A DNA stretch of 64,000 nt from JACPUW01 sp049115495 (GTDB lineage Bacteria; Bacteroidota; Bacteroidia; CAILMK01; JACPUW01). Shown here in pieces: positions 25,036-33,398 of this stretch (positions are counted from its first letter, which is position 1; every line of letters starts with the position of its first letter). The notes beneath the pieces were generated by a model. That model was not told the DNA's origin and made no database searches. It was given only the letters and a program-made list of their open reading frames with translations. Made by a program: the position numbers and the translations under genes. The stretch covers positions 310,001 to 374,000 of the forward strand of contig JAGDZV010000005.1 of assembly GCA_049115495.1 (NCBI GenBank). The letters run 5' to 3'.

Positions 25036-26682
25036 ATGAGCTATAAAAGCCTTTTTAATACACTAGCACACGAAAAACTAGAGAGCCACTTTAAAAGCAT
25101 TGAAAGCACCCATTTAACGGATCTTTTCGCAAAAGATACCCAAAGAGCTTCTAAGTTCAACATACAAGAAGGCGACTTCTATTTTGATTTCTCTAAGAAT
25201 AGAATTACTGAAGAAACAATGGCGCTTTTTGTAGAAGCTGCAAACGAAATGGGTTTTAATGATCAACTGCAAGCTTTTTTTGGCGGAGATAAGATTAATG
25301 AAACAGAGAATAGAGCGGTTTTACACACGGCGCTAAGAGATTTTTCGTCAACCGAAATTCTGGTTGATGGTGCAAACGTGCTCCCGTTGGTTAAAGCCGA
25401 GCAAGAAAAAATGAAGGCCTTTTGCCAAAAAGTGCATTCAGGTGAATGGAAAGGGCAAACAGGTAAAACCATAAAAAATATTGTAAATATTGGAATTGGC
25501 GGCTCCGACCTTGGTCCTGTAATGGTAGTTGAAGCGCTAAAAAGTTTTAAGGTTGAAGGCGTAGAAAGTTATTTCGTTTCTAATATTGATTCAAGCCATT
25601 TATACCAAACATTGCAGAAAGTTAATGCTGAAGAAACACTGTTTATTGTAGCGTCTAAAACATTTACTACCCAAGAAACAATGACCAATGCCCGATCTGC
25701 AAGAGAGTGGTTAATTGAAAAATTGGGTAATGAAGAAGCAGTGGCAAAGCACTTTGTGGCCTTGAGTACTAATGCCAAAGCGGTTCAAGAGTTTGGCATT
25801 GCAGCAAACAACATGTTTGAGTTTTGGGATTGGGTTGGTGGCCGTTACTCACTTTGGAGTTCAATTGGATTATCAATTGCGCTAAATGTGGGTTATGATA
25901 ATTTTGAAGCGCTACTAAAAGGAGCTCATGCCGCCGATGTACATTTTAAAACGGCAGATTTGGATCAAAACATTCCATTTATAATGGCTGCTTTGGGCGT
26001 TTGGTACAATAACTACTTTGGTGCTGAGAGTCACGCTGTATTGCCTTATGACCAATACCTGCACCGCTTTGCAGCCTACCTACAACAAGGTGATATGGAA
26101 AGCAATGGTAAGTCTGTTGATAGAAACGGAAACAGCGTAGACTACCAAACTGGACCGGTTATTTGGGGAGAACCTGGCACCAATGGGCAGCACGCATTTT
26201 ATCAATTAATTCATCAAGGCACCAAGCTAATTCCTTCTGATTTCATTGCTTTTGCCAAAAGTAATAATCCAATTGGCGATCATCATGAAAAGCTTTTGAG
26301 TAACTTTTTTGCCCAGCCAGAAGCACTTATGAATGGAAAAAGCGTTGAAGAGGTTGTAGAAGAATTGCTAGCACAAGGCAAGTCTGAAGAAGAAAATGAA
26401 AAACTAATACCATTTAAAGTTTTTGAAGGCAATAGACCTACAAATTCTATAATGATTAAGGAGCTAAATCCTTTCAATCTTGGCTTTTTAATTGCCCTAT
26501 ATGAACACAAGATATATGCCCAAGGTATACTTTGGAATGTTTTCAGTTATGATCAATGGGGCGTAGAGTTAGGTAAGGTTTTGGCAAAGAAAATACTATC
26601 CGAACTAACATCTGAAGATAAAATTGAATCGCATGATAGTAGTACCAATGGTTTGATTAATTGGTACAAGGAGAATAAGTAA
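25036..26682 (+). CDS. pgi: Glucose-6-phosphate isomerase
   Basis: 548 residues, the usual full length. It interconverts glucose 6-phosphate and fructose 6-phosphate in glycolysis and gluconeogenesis, in the cytoplasm. Seen motifs: NIGIGGSDLGPVM (phosphate binding), VASKTFTTQETMTNA, the family signature region WGEPGTNGQHAFYQLIHQGT with catalytic Glu and His, and the C-terminal signature FSYDQWGVELGK with the conserved Lys. It is transcribed alone, divergent from the hybrid regulator. A palindromic operator in front indicates specific regulation. An imperfect hairpin overlaps its stop (AGAATAAG/CTTATTCT, 26672-26694). Confidence 0.97.
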   Translation: MSYKSLFNTLAHEKLESHFKSIESTHLTDLFAKDTQRASKFNIQEGDFYFDFSKNRITEETMALFVEAANEMGFNDQLQAFFGGDKINETENRAVLHTALRDFSSTEILVDGANVLPLVKAEQEKMKAFCQKVHSGEWKGQTGKTIKNIVNIGIGGSDLGPVMVVEALKSFKVEGVESYFVSNIDSSHLYQTLQKVNAEETLFIVASKTFTTQETMTNARSAREWLIEKLGNEEAVAKHFVALSTNAKAVQEFGIAANNMFEFWDWVGGRYSLWSSIGLSIALNVGYDNFEALLKGAHAADVHFKTADLDQNIPFIMAALGVWYNNYFGAESHAVLPYDQYLHRFAAYLQQGDMESNGKSVDRNGNSVDYQTGPVIWGEPGTNGQHAFYQLIHQGTKLIPSDFIAFAKSNNPIGDHHEKLLSNFFAQPEALMNGKSVEEVVEELLAQGKSEEENEKLIPFKVFEGNRPTNSIMIKELNPFNLGFLIALYEHKIYAQGILWNVFSYDQWGVELGKVLAKKILSELTSEDKIESHDSSTNGLINWYKENK

Positions 26683-26878
26683 ATAGCTTATTCTAATAAT
26701 TCAAAAATTTATCGCATTACTTCGTTGTAGAAATAATGTAGAAGTGGTTTTTGGTTCTAGTTCTGGTGTTCTATTCCTTATAGTGGTAAACTCGAATAAC
26801 AAGAGAGATCTTGTGTCCGTGTAATTCAATAAAATCTGGGGAAAGCATATTAAGCTTATACTGAAAAAGAGGCAAAAA

Positions 26879-26905
26879 AAAAGCTTGTCATTTAGACAAG
26901 CTTTT
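26879..26905 (-). terminator. Intrinsic terminator of the cold-shock gene
   Basis: Read on the minus strand: AAAAGCTTGTC-TAAAT-GACAAGCTTTT, perfect 11-base arms and a five-base loop, running into a T-tract (26872-26880). It lies 20 bases after the csp stop codon. Confidence 0.85.
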
Positions 26906-26925
26906 CATGAAAGTGATGAATATTT

Positions 26926-27120
26926 TTATTGCGCAACTTTTACGTTAACTGCATTTAATCCTTTTCTTCCGTTTTCAACATCGTAACTTACTTTGTTACC
27001 TTCTGCGATGTGGTCAACTAAACCATTTGAGTGTACAAAAACATCTTTGCTACCATCGTCTGGTGTAATAAATCCAAAGCCTTTTGTTTCGTCAAAAAAT
27101 TTTACTTTTCCGTAATTCAT
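26926..27120 (-). CDS. cspA: Cold-shock-domain RNA chaperone
   Basis: 64 residues, one cold-shock domain. RNP1 is KGFGFITP and RNP2 is DVFVH; the N-terminus GKVKFFDETKGFGF is typical of the family. It binds single-stranded RNA and DNA and melts RNA structure. It stands alone, with a strong terminator downstream. The exact paralogue name cannot be decided from this window; the symbol indicates the family. Confidence 0.93.
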   Translation of the reverse strand: MNYGKVKFFDETKGFGFITPDDGSKDVFVHSNGLVDHIAEGNKVSYDVENGRKGLNAVNVKVAQ

Positions 27121-27493
27121 GTATAAAATAATATTAATGGCGTGAAGCTACTCCTTTTTTAATGCCCTGAGCAATAAGCTTCATTTATTCTTTGGGTTCA
27201 AGGCATTTGAAATAGAGTTAGTTGATGCTATTTTGAAATGCTATAATCCCATACATTTTACTAAAGTGTCATTTAAGGCCTTTAAAGGCATGTTGTAAAA
27301 TTGAAATTGAAGGAATTGCCCTATACCAAAGTGAATTTTGTTGCGAAAAATTAATTTAGGTATTTATCAATTCCATTTTTGAATATGTAAGAAAGGCCTT
27401 AAGAAATAAAACAGCATGTAGTAAGCAGAGAAGTTTGAACCCAAAAAAAGTTGCGCTTATATTGGATCTATTAAAGACCAAGAGGCTCAGAAT
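27121..27493. other. Intergenic region: leader of the cold-shock gene and upstream region of the oxidoreductase gene
   Basis: No coding frame of substance. TGAAGCT (27143-27149) and AGCTTCA (27177-27183) form an inverted repeat that could fold in a long 5' leader of the minus-strand cold-shock gene; long structured leaders are known for such genes, but I found no clear promoter for it. Confidence 0.3.
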
Positions 27494-27525
27494 TTTGATT
27501 GGAGAAATAAGCATGTATACCTTCG
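27494..27525 (+). promoter_or_regulatory. Bacteroidota-type promoter of the Gfo/Idh/MocA gene
   Basis: TTTG (27494-27497), exactly 20 bases, then TACCTTCG (27518-27525), one base from the TAnnTTTG consensus. It lies 22 bases before the ATG at 27548. Confidence 0.5.
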
Positions 27526-27547
27526 TAGGTAAAGCCACATTGTAACA

Positions 27548-28519
27548 ATGGAAAAGAGATTGAAATGGGGAATAATTGGCCTTGGTAAAATAGCAAACAA
27601 GTTCGCCGCAGATTTACGATTGTCAGAAACTGCAGTGCTGCATGCAGTAGCATCAAGAAGCCATCAAAAAGCAAATGAGTTTGCTCATAAATATGAATCA
27701 GTTAAGGCATATGGATCTTACGATGCACTTGTAAAAGACCCAGAAGTTGATGTAGTCTACGTGGCAACGCCACACGTTTTCCACTTTGAAATCACCATGA
27801 TGTGCTTAGAACATGGCAAGCATGTTTTATGCGAAAAACCTATGGGCATGAATGCTGTTCAAGTAGGTGAGATGATGGCTCTAGCTAAGAAGAAAGGCCT
27901 ATTTTTAATGGAAGGCATATGGACCCGTTTTCATCCTTCAACTCAAAAAGTACTTGAACTAATAAATCGAGGAACAGTTGGTGAAATAAACCATTTACGA
28001 GCAGACTTCGGATTTGCAGCCGCTTTTGACCCTGAAAAAAGACTTTTCAATAAATCACTTGGAGGCGGCTCATTGCTCGATGTAGGTTTATATCCCGTTT
28101 ACTTGAGTTTACAGCTATTAGGTAAACCCCAGTCAATTGCTGCTCAAGCAAGGTTTACTCAAACTGGGGTAGATGATTTTTGCACCATGGCTTTTGATTA
28201 TGGAAATAAGGTAAAGGCTCATTTAGAATCGAGCTTGGCTATAAATACGTCAACTGAAGCTTACATTGTTGGAACCGAAGGTGCCATTAAGCTTCATTCT
28301 CGGTTTCATGAATGCAAAAGGATTTCGCTTTTTAAAAATGGAGAGGAATCAACATTCGACTTTGAAATTAAAGGAAATGGCTACATCTATGAGATTGATG
28401 AAGTAAATAGATGTATATCACAAGGTAAAGCCGAAAGTGAAAAGTTGCCTTTAACCTTGTCTTTAACCTTGTCATACACATTAGATTTGATTTTAAGCGA
28501 AATAAGACTTGAATACTAA
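27548..28519 (+). CDS. Gfo/Idh/MocA-family NAD(P)-dependent oxidoreductase
   Basis: 323 residues. N-terminal Rossmann domain with GIIGLGKIANKFA, the motif ATPHVFHFE and the family hallmark CEKPMG (Lys thought to take part in catalysis), followed by the C-terminal substrate domain with GGGSLLDVGLYPV containing the conserved Asp. Members oxidise or reduce sugars, inositols or diols; the closest resemblance by eye is to the dihydrodiol dehydrogenase-like branch (EGIWTRFHP). The specific substrate cannot be told. The next gene starts 3 bases after its stop, so the two form an operon. Confidence 0.9.
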   Translation: MEKRLKWGIIGLGKIANKFAADLRLSETAVLHAVASRSHQKANEFAHKYESVKAYGSYDALVKDPEVDVVYVATPHVFHFEITMMCLEHGKHVLCEKPMGMNAVQVGEMMALAKKKGLFLMEGIWTRFHPSTQKVLELINRGTVGEINHLRADFGFAAAFDPEKRLFNKSLGGGSLLDVGLYPVYLSLQLLGKPQSIAAQARFTQTGVDDFCTMAFDYGNKVKAHLESSLAINTSTEAYIVGTEGAIKLHSRFHECKRISLFKNGEESTFDFEIKGNGYIYEIDEVNRCISQGKAESEKLPLTLSLTLSYTLDLILSEIRLEY

Positions 28520-28522
28520 GTG

Positions 28523-29524
28523 ATGAAACCAGTATTTACCTTCATTTTATCTATAATAACTTTTTGTCTAAATGCTCAAATTAATATGGAGCATCTTAAT
28601 TGTTTTGAAGATGAATACAATACCTTGTCGTATTCAGGTGATTACGAGATGTTTTTATTAGGCACTGGCAGAGGTTGTTATTACGAACGAAAAGCCAATG
28701 ATACGGTAGGATTAATAAGTTCAAAACTGGGAGGAACTCATGGCTTAATTCTCAACGGGTTTAAGGGGATATGCACATTTGAATATATAGAGAGTACAGA
28801 CACCACCGTGATTTGGCACTACGATATAGAGCGTACACCTATTAGAAATTTTATTATAAACGGTCAGATCAATAGCATGGCTTCAACTCTTGATGGTAAA
28901 GGGCTTTATTTAACCATAGAATACGATGTTTTTAGAAACTATCTAGAATACCTTAATCTAGAAACAGGGGAGCGCCGCGTGGTAGATAAATTACCACTTG
29001 CATTGAACGTGGTTGTTTTCAACGATGGTAAAATTGGTTTGGGCGGGCCAGAGACTAAACTTTATAAACCTAATGAAACATATTATAGAAGCGCAACATT
29101 ACCCCATTTAGGTTACATAAAGAGCACTTATGTTAGTGACACCATTAAAGTACTTTCAGAGATAAGTGATGGGGCTTACATTAACCTTTATGATTCAAAA
29201 ATGAAGCTTATAAAATCCATTGATCATAGGTGGCCACAGTCTCAAGTAGATACAAGCATAGGAACTCGCCGATGCGGAGAATGCACCGGCGGTACCCTTA
29301 GCTCTTTTGTAGATTTTGATGTTTCAAATGATGGAAAAGTAATAGCAGCCAAAGATCAATATGGTAAGGTGTTGCTTTTGAACTTAGAAGGAGACTTGCT
29401 ACACATTTTCAAAGATTCAGAAAGCTGGTGGTTTCTTCATTTTATGGATGAGAATACCTTGGCTTATTATGATTCAGATATGCATTTGATTATCCCAAAG
29501 CGTATTGATCACATAAAGAACTAA
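28523..29524 (+). CDS. Secreted protein of unknown function, propeller-like
   Basis: 333 residues from the ATG at 28523 (a GTG directly before it is also in frame). It has a signal peptide (MKPVFTFILSIITFCLNA, then Q). The mature part consists of beta-strand repeats with turns such as DSKMKLIKSIDHRW and DVSNDGKVIAAKDQYGKVLLLN, similar in feel to beta-propeller blades but without a diagnostic motif. RRCGECTGG contains two Cys close together. Cotranscribed with the oxidoreductase gene and overlapping the converging YiaA-type gene by four bases. I do not recognise the family. Confidence 0.7.
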   Translation: MKPVFTFILSIITFCLNAQINMEHLNCFEDEYNTLSYSGDYEMFLLGTGRGCYYERKANDTVGLISSKLGGTHGLILNGFKGICTFEYIESTDTTVIWHYDIERTPIRNFIINGQINSMASTLDGKGLYLTIEYDVFRNYLEYLNLETGERRVVDKLPLALNVVVFNDGKIGLGGPETKLYKPNETYYRSATLPHLGYIKSTYVSDTIKVLSEISDGAYINLYDSKMKLIKSIDHRWPQSQVDTSIGTRRCGECTGGTLSSFVDFDVSNDGKVIAAKDQYGKVLLLNLEGDLLHIFKDSESWWFLHFMDENTLAYYDSDMHLIIPKRIDHIKN

Positions 29525-29958
29525 ACTTCTTCTTCAAAATCTAGTTTTGAATGTTGTTGTTCTATTTGCTTGTCTAAATTCATTTTGTCTCTAGTATTCT
29601 TTTGTATGGCAATTACACCAAAAAGGGCAAGTACAAATCCAAAGGCATAAAAGCCTTTTTCGCTCAACCATAAATCAGCGTTCCAAAGACCAATGGTAAG
29701 CATGGTAAGCGCCAAAATTGTACTAAACCAACATATTCCGTAGTAAATATCAGTTACCGGAATACCTTCTTGACGGTCTCGTACGGCTTTTTGTACCGAT
29801 ACTACAGCAAAAAGGCCGAACATGAGTACCACAAAATAATATCCTTTTTCGTGTAAGGGTAATTCGGCATTCCATAAGCCAATGAGAAATCCAATAAATC
29901 CAATGGCAAATGCTGCCCAAGAAGATCCGATAAAAGCAGGAGAAGGTTTGTAATTCAT
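29521..29958 (-). CDS. yiaA: YiaA-family inner-membrane protein
   Basis: 145 residues with four transmembrane helices arranged as a duplicated two-helix unit: FIGFLIGLWNAELPLHEKGYY and ALTMLTIGLWNADLWLSEKGFY-like repeats, each followed by a second helix (LFAVVSVQKAVRDR, LFGVIAIQKNTRDK). This duplicated GLWNA...EKG pattern is diagnostic of the YiaA/YiaB two-helix domain. The molecular function is not known. The tail is charged and cytoplasmic. Single gene with no clear promoter; three tandem heptamers lie just upstream. Confidence 0.88.
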   Translation of the reverse strand: MNYKPSPAFIGSSWAAFAIGFIGFLIGLWNAELPLHEKGYYFVVLMFGLFAVVSVQKAVRDRQEGIPVTDIYYGICWFSTILALTMLTIGLWNADLWLSEKGFYAFGFVLALFGVIAIQKNTRDKMNLDKQIEQQHSKLDFEEEV

Positions 29959-29962
29959 AATT

Positions 29963-29983
29963 TTAGTTATTAGTTGTTAGTTA
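29963..29983. repeat. Three tandem heptamers upstream of the YiaA-type gene
   Basis: TTAGTTA-TTAGTTG-TTAGTTA in direct tandem, the only clear structure in the gene-free stretch 29959-30256. The rest of that stretch shows no coding frame, terminator or promoter I can support. Such TTAGT-type repeats are common in intergenic DNA of Bacteroidota and may have no function. Confidence 0.45.
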
Positions 29984-30256
29984 TTTTGTTAATTGATATT
30001 GGTTAATGGGGGCGACAAGTAGTTAGTGATGAGTATCTAGTTTGTGAGAGTTGTTATTTCTTCTGTTGGTAGTAGAGAGCTGCTACTTCTCTACTTACAA
30101 AAAGATTGAAAAAGGAGTCGTTTAGCAGCTATTTCGCTCCAAAAGAAGTGGGAAGTCTTTGATGTTTTAACAGGTAATACGCAAGAAATCTATTATAGAA
30201 TTCATTGTGTTAAGCAATATAGTTTTGAGATGTTAAATCTATTGTCATAAACTAAG

Positions 30257-31360
30257 TCAACTCACTACAGTCTCTTCCTTTTCTTGAACAGAGTCTCCGC
30301 AATTAGAGCAGAATGGTAAGTGGGCGTAGTTTTTAGTATCACAAGTTTTGCAATTCTTAAAGAGCTCTAACCCACAATGTCTGCAGAAGTTTGAAACCTT
30401 GCCATAGTTGCCTATTACGAGCTTATCGGTATTTACATTATCCCATCTTTTTATGATAAAATCTTTTCCGCAAGAAGGGCACATGTGGTTGTCAAGCGCT
30501 TTTTCTGCTGTTTCTGTTTGAACCTTTTTTGCTCTTTCTTTTCCAGAAACTTCTAATTCTTTCTTCTTTTTTTCAATAAAAGCTCTGATTTTATTTATAG
30601 CATAGATTCCAAAAACTACACTTAGAATTATTCCAACGGCGTATCTAATATAGCCGCCATAGCTAGGTAAATACGGCACCAAACCAAAGAAAAATGCATA
30701 GAATGAAAATAGTACATACCCCAGAAATAAGGGCCAGTATTTATGTTTTCTAAATTTGAAAATAAAGAAAACACCCAGAAGTAGAATAGGAAGTACTATT
30801 AGTAGTCGTGTTAAAAAAACTTTTAAGTTATACATTTTTAGTGCCTTGTAATACGCATCTGTTGCTCTATCAGTTTCTTCATTGATTTTGGCTTGCAGGG
30901 CGTCTTGAATTTTTCTCTCTTCAGTTACTTTTTCATTTAATTGCTGAAGCTCTTTTTCCCAAGCCTGTTGCGCTTTATAATACTCATCAAGTTCGTTTGC
31001 GCGTGCGAGTACTTCGTGGTCATTATTTGGTGATCCAACGGTTTCTCTTGCCTTTAGCCAATTGTCAAACGATTCTTTGGCATTTGTATAATTATTACGG
31101 GCAATATTAATGGTTGACTGTGTATTCGAAATTTTTTCATAAACCGACTGAAGACCTTCTTCATTACTCTGGATAGCATTATTTATGGAGTCTAGTAAGG
31201 CTGTATTTTCATAATTACTCACATAAGGGCTCATTCTTAAATTGTCTATATCACCAATAAATTTATTGGCAAGTGAGATTAAAAAGATTGAAAGAATAAT
31301 TGAAATACTCAAATTAATGAGCTTTGAAGACTTTTCGAGTTTTTTATTGTTGAATTTCAT
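30257..31360 (-). CDS. Membrane protein with N-terminal coiled coil and two C-terminal zinc ribbons
   Basis: 367 residues. One transmembrane helix near 15-32, an extracytoplasmic coiled coil to about 175 (WEKELQQLNEKVTEERKIQ), three more helices at about 178-265, a basic stretch (EKKKKELEVSGKERAKK) and then two zinc ribbons built from CPSC/CRHC and CKTC/CSNC pairs. The last part is expected in the cytoplasm. I do not recognise a named family; zinc-ribbon membrane proteins of this kind are usually assumed to sense or scaffold. The small membrane-protein gene upstream (31402-31782) is 41 bases away and probably cotranscribed. Confidence 0.75.
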   Translation of the reverse strand: MKFNNKKLEKSSKLINLSISIILSIFLISLANKFIGDIDNLRMSPYVSNYENTALLDSINNAIQSNEEGLQSVYEKISNTQSTINIARNNYTNAKESFDNWLKARETVGSPNNDHEVLARANELDEYYKAQQAWEKELQQLNEKVTEERKIQDALQAKINEETDRATDAYYKALKMYNLKVFLTRLLIVLPILLLGVFFIFKFRKHKYWPLFLGYVLFSFYAFFFGLVPYLPSYGGYIRYAVGIILSVVFGIYAINKIRAFIEKKKKELEVSGKERAKKVQTETAEKALDNHMCPSCGKDFIIKRWDNVNTDKLVIGNYGKVSNFCRHCGLELFKNCKTCDTKNYAHLPFCSNCGDSVQEKEETVVS

Positions 31361-31401
31361 GATGGCTGTTTAATTCTAAGTTTAAAGGAAAGAGAAGTGT
31401 T

Positions 31402-31782
31402 TTAATGCTTTTGAAATTTTCTTGGTTTTAAAAAATAACTTGCCAACAGCATAAGCCCAAGTACGACTGTTGAACATGTTAAAACGAATGTGCTCAAAAA
31501 GAAATTAGCACCAGAGAAATTGAAGAAATAAACGGCTGCAATTCCAAATATTGTGATGCAAATTCCTCCAGCGAGTGAGTTTCTCCAGCTTATAATTGTT
31601 ATGAGAATTAAGCCAATCCAAGGTGTGGCATTTGGAATGTTTCTGATTATGGCAGCTAATCCCACACCGTAAGCAGCTGAACCAGATACAAGCGCAAAAA
31701 CAAAAATCAATATTGAAATAAGGCTAACGGAAACAAGGGATGTGTATTTGAGACCTTTTGCTATTGACATTCTGTTTTTCAT
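31402..31782 (-). CDS. Small membrane protein with four predicted helices
   Basis: 126 residues, mostly hydrophobic, with helices at about 12-38, 52-68, 70-88 and 95-118. The motif NIPNATPWIGLILITIISWR between helices is the most conserved-looking part. There is no catalytic motif. Directly upstream of the zinc-ribbon membrane protein, probably in one operon; a CACCTTTG-like element (CACTTTTG) followed by GAACCTGTAAAA precedes it, matching the same region before the AraC gene at 61378. Function unknown. Confidence 0.65.
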   Translation of the reverse strand: MKNRMSIAKGLKYTSLVSVSLISILIFVFALVSGSAAYGVGLAAIIRNIPNATPWIGLILITIISWRNSLAGGICITIFGIAAVYFFNFSGANFFLSTFVLTCSTVVLGLMLLASYFLKPRKFQKH

Positions 31783-31925
31783 AATTGATGTTTTACAGGT
31801 TCAAAAGTGGCAAAGCAATCGCAATGCTTGAAACCAAAATATTTTAAATGGGGATATTAAAAGAATCTATTAAGTTGTAAAATAGTTAATATGGTTAGTT
31901 TTGACTGATAAAATAGGGATATTAA

Positions 31926-33398
31926 ATGGATGCAATTCATCAGATAATTTCAACATTTTCAGTAGATGATCAGAAAGAATTTACCCGCTTTGTTAGACGT
32001 ACAAGTCCTAAGGGACAAAGTTTGGTGCTAGAGCTTTTTAGTGAACTAAAAAAAACTTTAAACCCGAGTAAGGAGGTGATAATGAATCTCATTTATAAAA
32101 GAACCAATTATGATGCATATAAGGCCTTAAGAAAGCGTTTGCTGGCCTTGCTGCAACGGTTTGTTTCTCTTAGATTAATAGATTCAGATTCTTCAAATAC
32201 CACACAAGTAATTAGCACCATTAATTTGGCTAGGTATCTATATGGTCATCAAAAAAGTGAGTTGGCTTTTAAATTTTTGAAAAAGGCCGAGCAACAAGCC
32301 TTATCAAACGACCTTTTTGAGATTCTGAATAGTATTTACACACTTCAAATCGAATACTCAACAGAAAGTGAGATATTGGATGAAATCATTAAAAAATGGG
32401 AAGAGAATAAAAAGAGACTTTACACCTCAGAAAAAATAGAAATAGCCATACAATTAATTTCAAAAAGCCTAAACAGTGAATTAATTGAGACCCGAATTGA
32501 AAAGCTGGAATTAGACAATGAGTTGATGCAAGAGCCCCGTTTTGCCTATCAATTGGCCAAATTATATCGAACACAGCTCTTGCAGCAAAAAGATTTTTTG
32601 GGTCTCAAAACTGTGCTCGAAAAGCAGTTTCAGATCATTCAAGAGCTCGAGTATGATAAGCGAAAGGGTAACTATTATTATGTTTCACTTCTCTATATGA
32701 TGGCACATATTGCTTACCGGAATAAGTATTTTAAGCTATCGCATAATAGAACAATTGAATTAGGGAAAGAGATAGATAGCTTACCTGCTACACGTAAAAA
32801 AGAGTTTGAAGTTAAATATTTTCTATTGCTTGGAGCAAACCAGCTTTACATGGGGAAACCAGCGGAGGCAATATCAACCTTTAAAGTTGCCAAAGATCAA
32901 ATGGCCTTTAAATCCAACGAAAAAGCCGAAATCAATAGAAAAGTAAATTTATCAATGGCTTTGGCTTTAAATGGTAGCTACAGAGAAGCCAAATTATTAT
33001 TACTGCAAATTGAGCGTAGTAACCTTTGGCTTACAAGGCAATTTGGCGAAGAGTGGCTCCTCAAAAAGTCAATTATTGAAGCACTTCTGCATTATGAATT
33101 AGATGATTTTAGCCTACTTGATTCAAAGCTCAGGTTTATAAAAACAAAGTTTAGATCTCTGCTTAAGAGACCTATTTACCAACGCGCGTTAGTTTTTGTA
33201 AAGTTTATTGAAAAACTCGATATTCTAAGCTCAAAGGAGCTCGAGCAAATGGTTGATAGTGCTTTTGAGTTTCAACCTGTTGAGCAAGAAGATTTACAAG
33301 CTATGACTTTTTATGCCTGGTTAAAATCAAAATGGGTAAGTGAGAAGCCTTATGCGGTTTTAATGAAGCTCCTGAACATTACTCCTTCACAAACCTAA
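31926..33398 (+). CDS. Helical-repeat (TPR-like) protein of unknown function
   Basis: 490 residues, almost entirely alpha-helical by composition, without signal peptide or membrane segments, so cytoplasmic. Paired amphipathic helices such as LAFKFLKKAEQQALSNDLF and EAISTFKVAKDQMAFKS resemble tetratricopeptide units. The N-terminus (FSVDDQKEFTRFVRRTSPKG) is distinctive and may mark a Bacteroidota-specific family that I cannot name. A protein-protein interaction role is the most that can be inferred. Its 3' end overlaps the converging T9SS gene by 20 bases. Confidence 0.7.
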   Translation: MDAIHQIISTFSVDDQKEFTRFVRRTSPKGQSLVLELFSELKKTLNPSKEVIMNLIYKRTNYDAYKALRKRLLALLQRFVSLRLIDSDSSNTTQVISTINLARYLYGHQKSELAFKFLKKAEQQALSNDLFEILNSIYTLQIEYSTESEILDEIIKKWEENKKRLYTSEKIEIAIQLISKSLNSELIETRIEKLELDNELMQEPRFAYQLAKLYRTQLLQQKDFLGLKTVLEKQFQIIQELEYDKRKGNYYYVSLLYMMAHIAYRNKYFKLSHNRTIELGKEIDSLPATRKKEFEVKYFLLLGANQLYMGKPAEAISTFKVAKDQMAFKSNEKAEINRKVNLSMALALNGSYREAKLLLLQIERSNLWLTRQFGEEWLLKKSIIEALLHYELDDFSLLDSKLRFIKTKFRSLLKRPIYQRALVFVKFIEKLDILSSKELEQMVDSAFEFQPVEQEDLQAMTFYAWLKSKWVSEKPYAVLMKLLNITPSQT

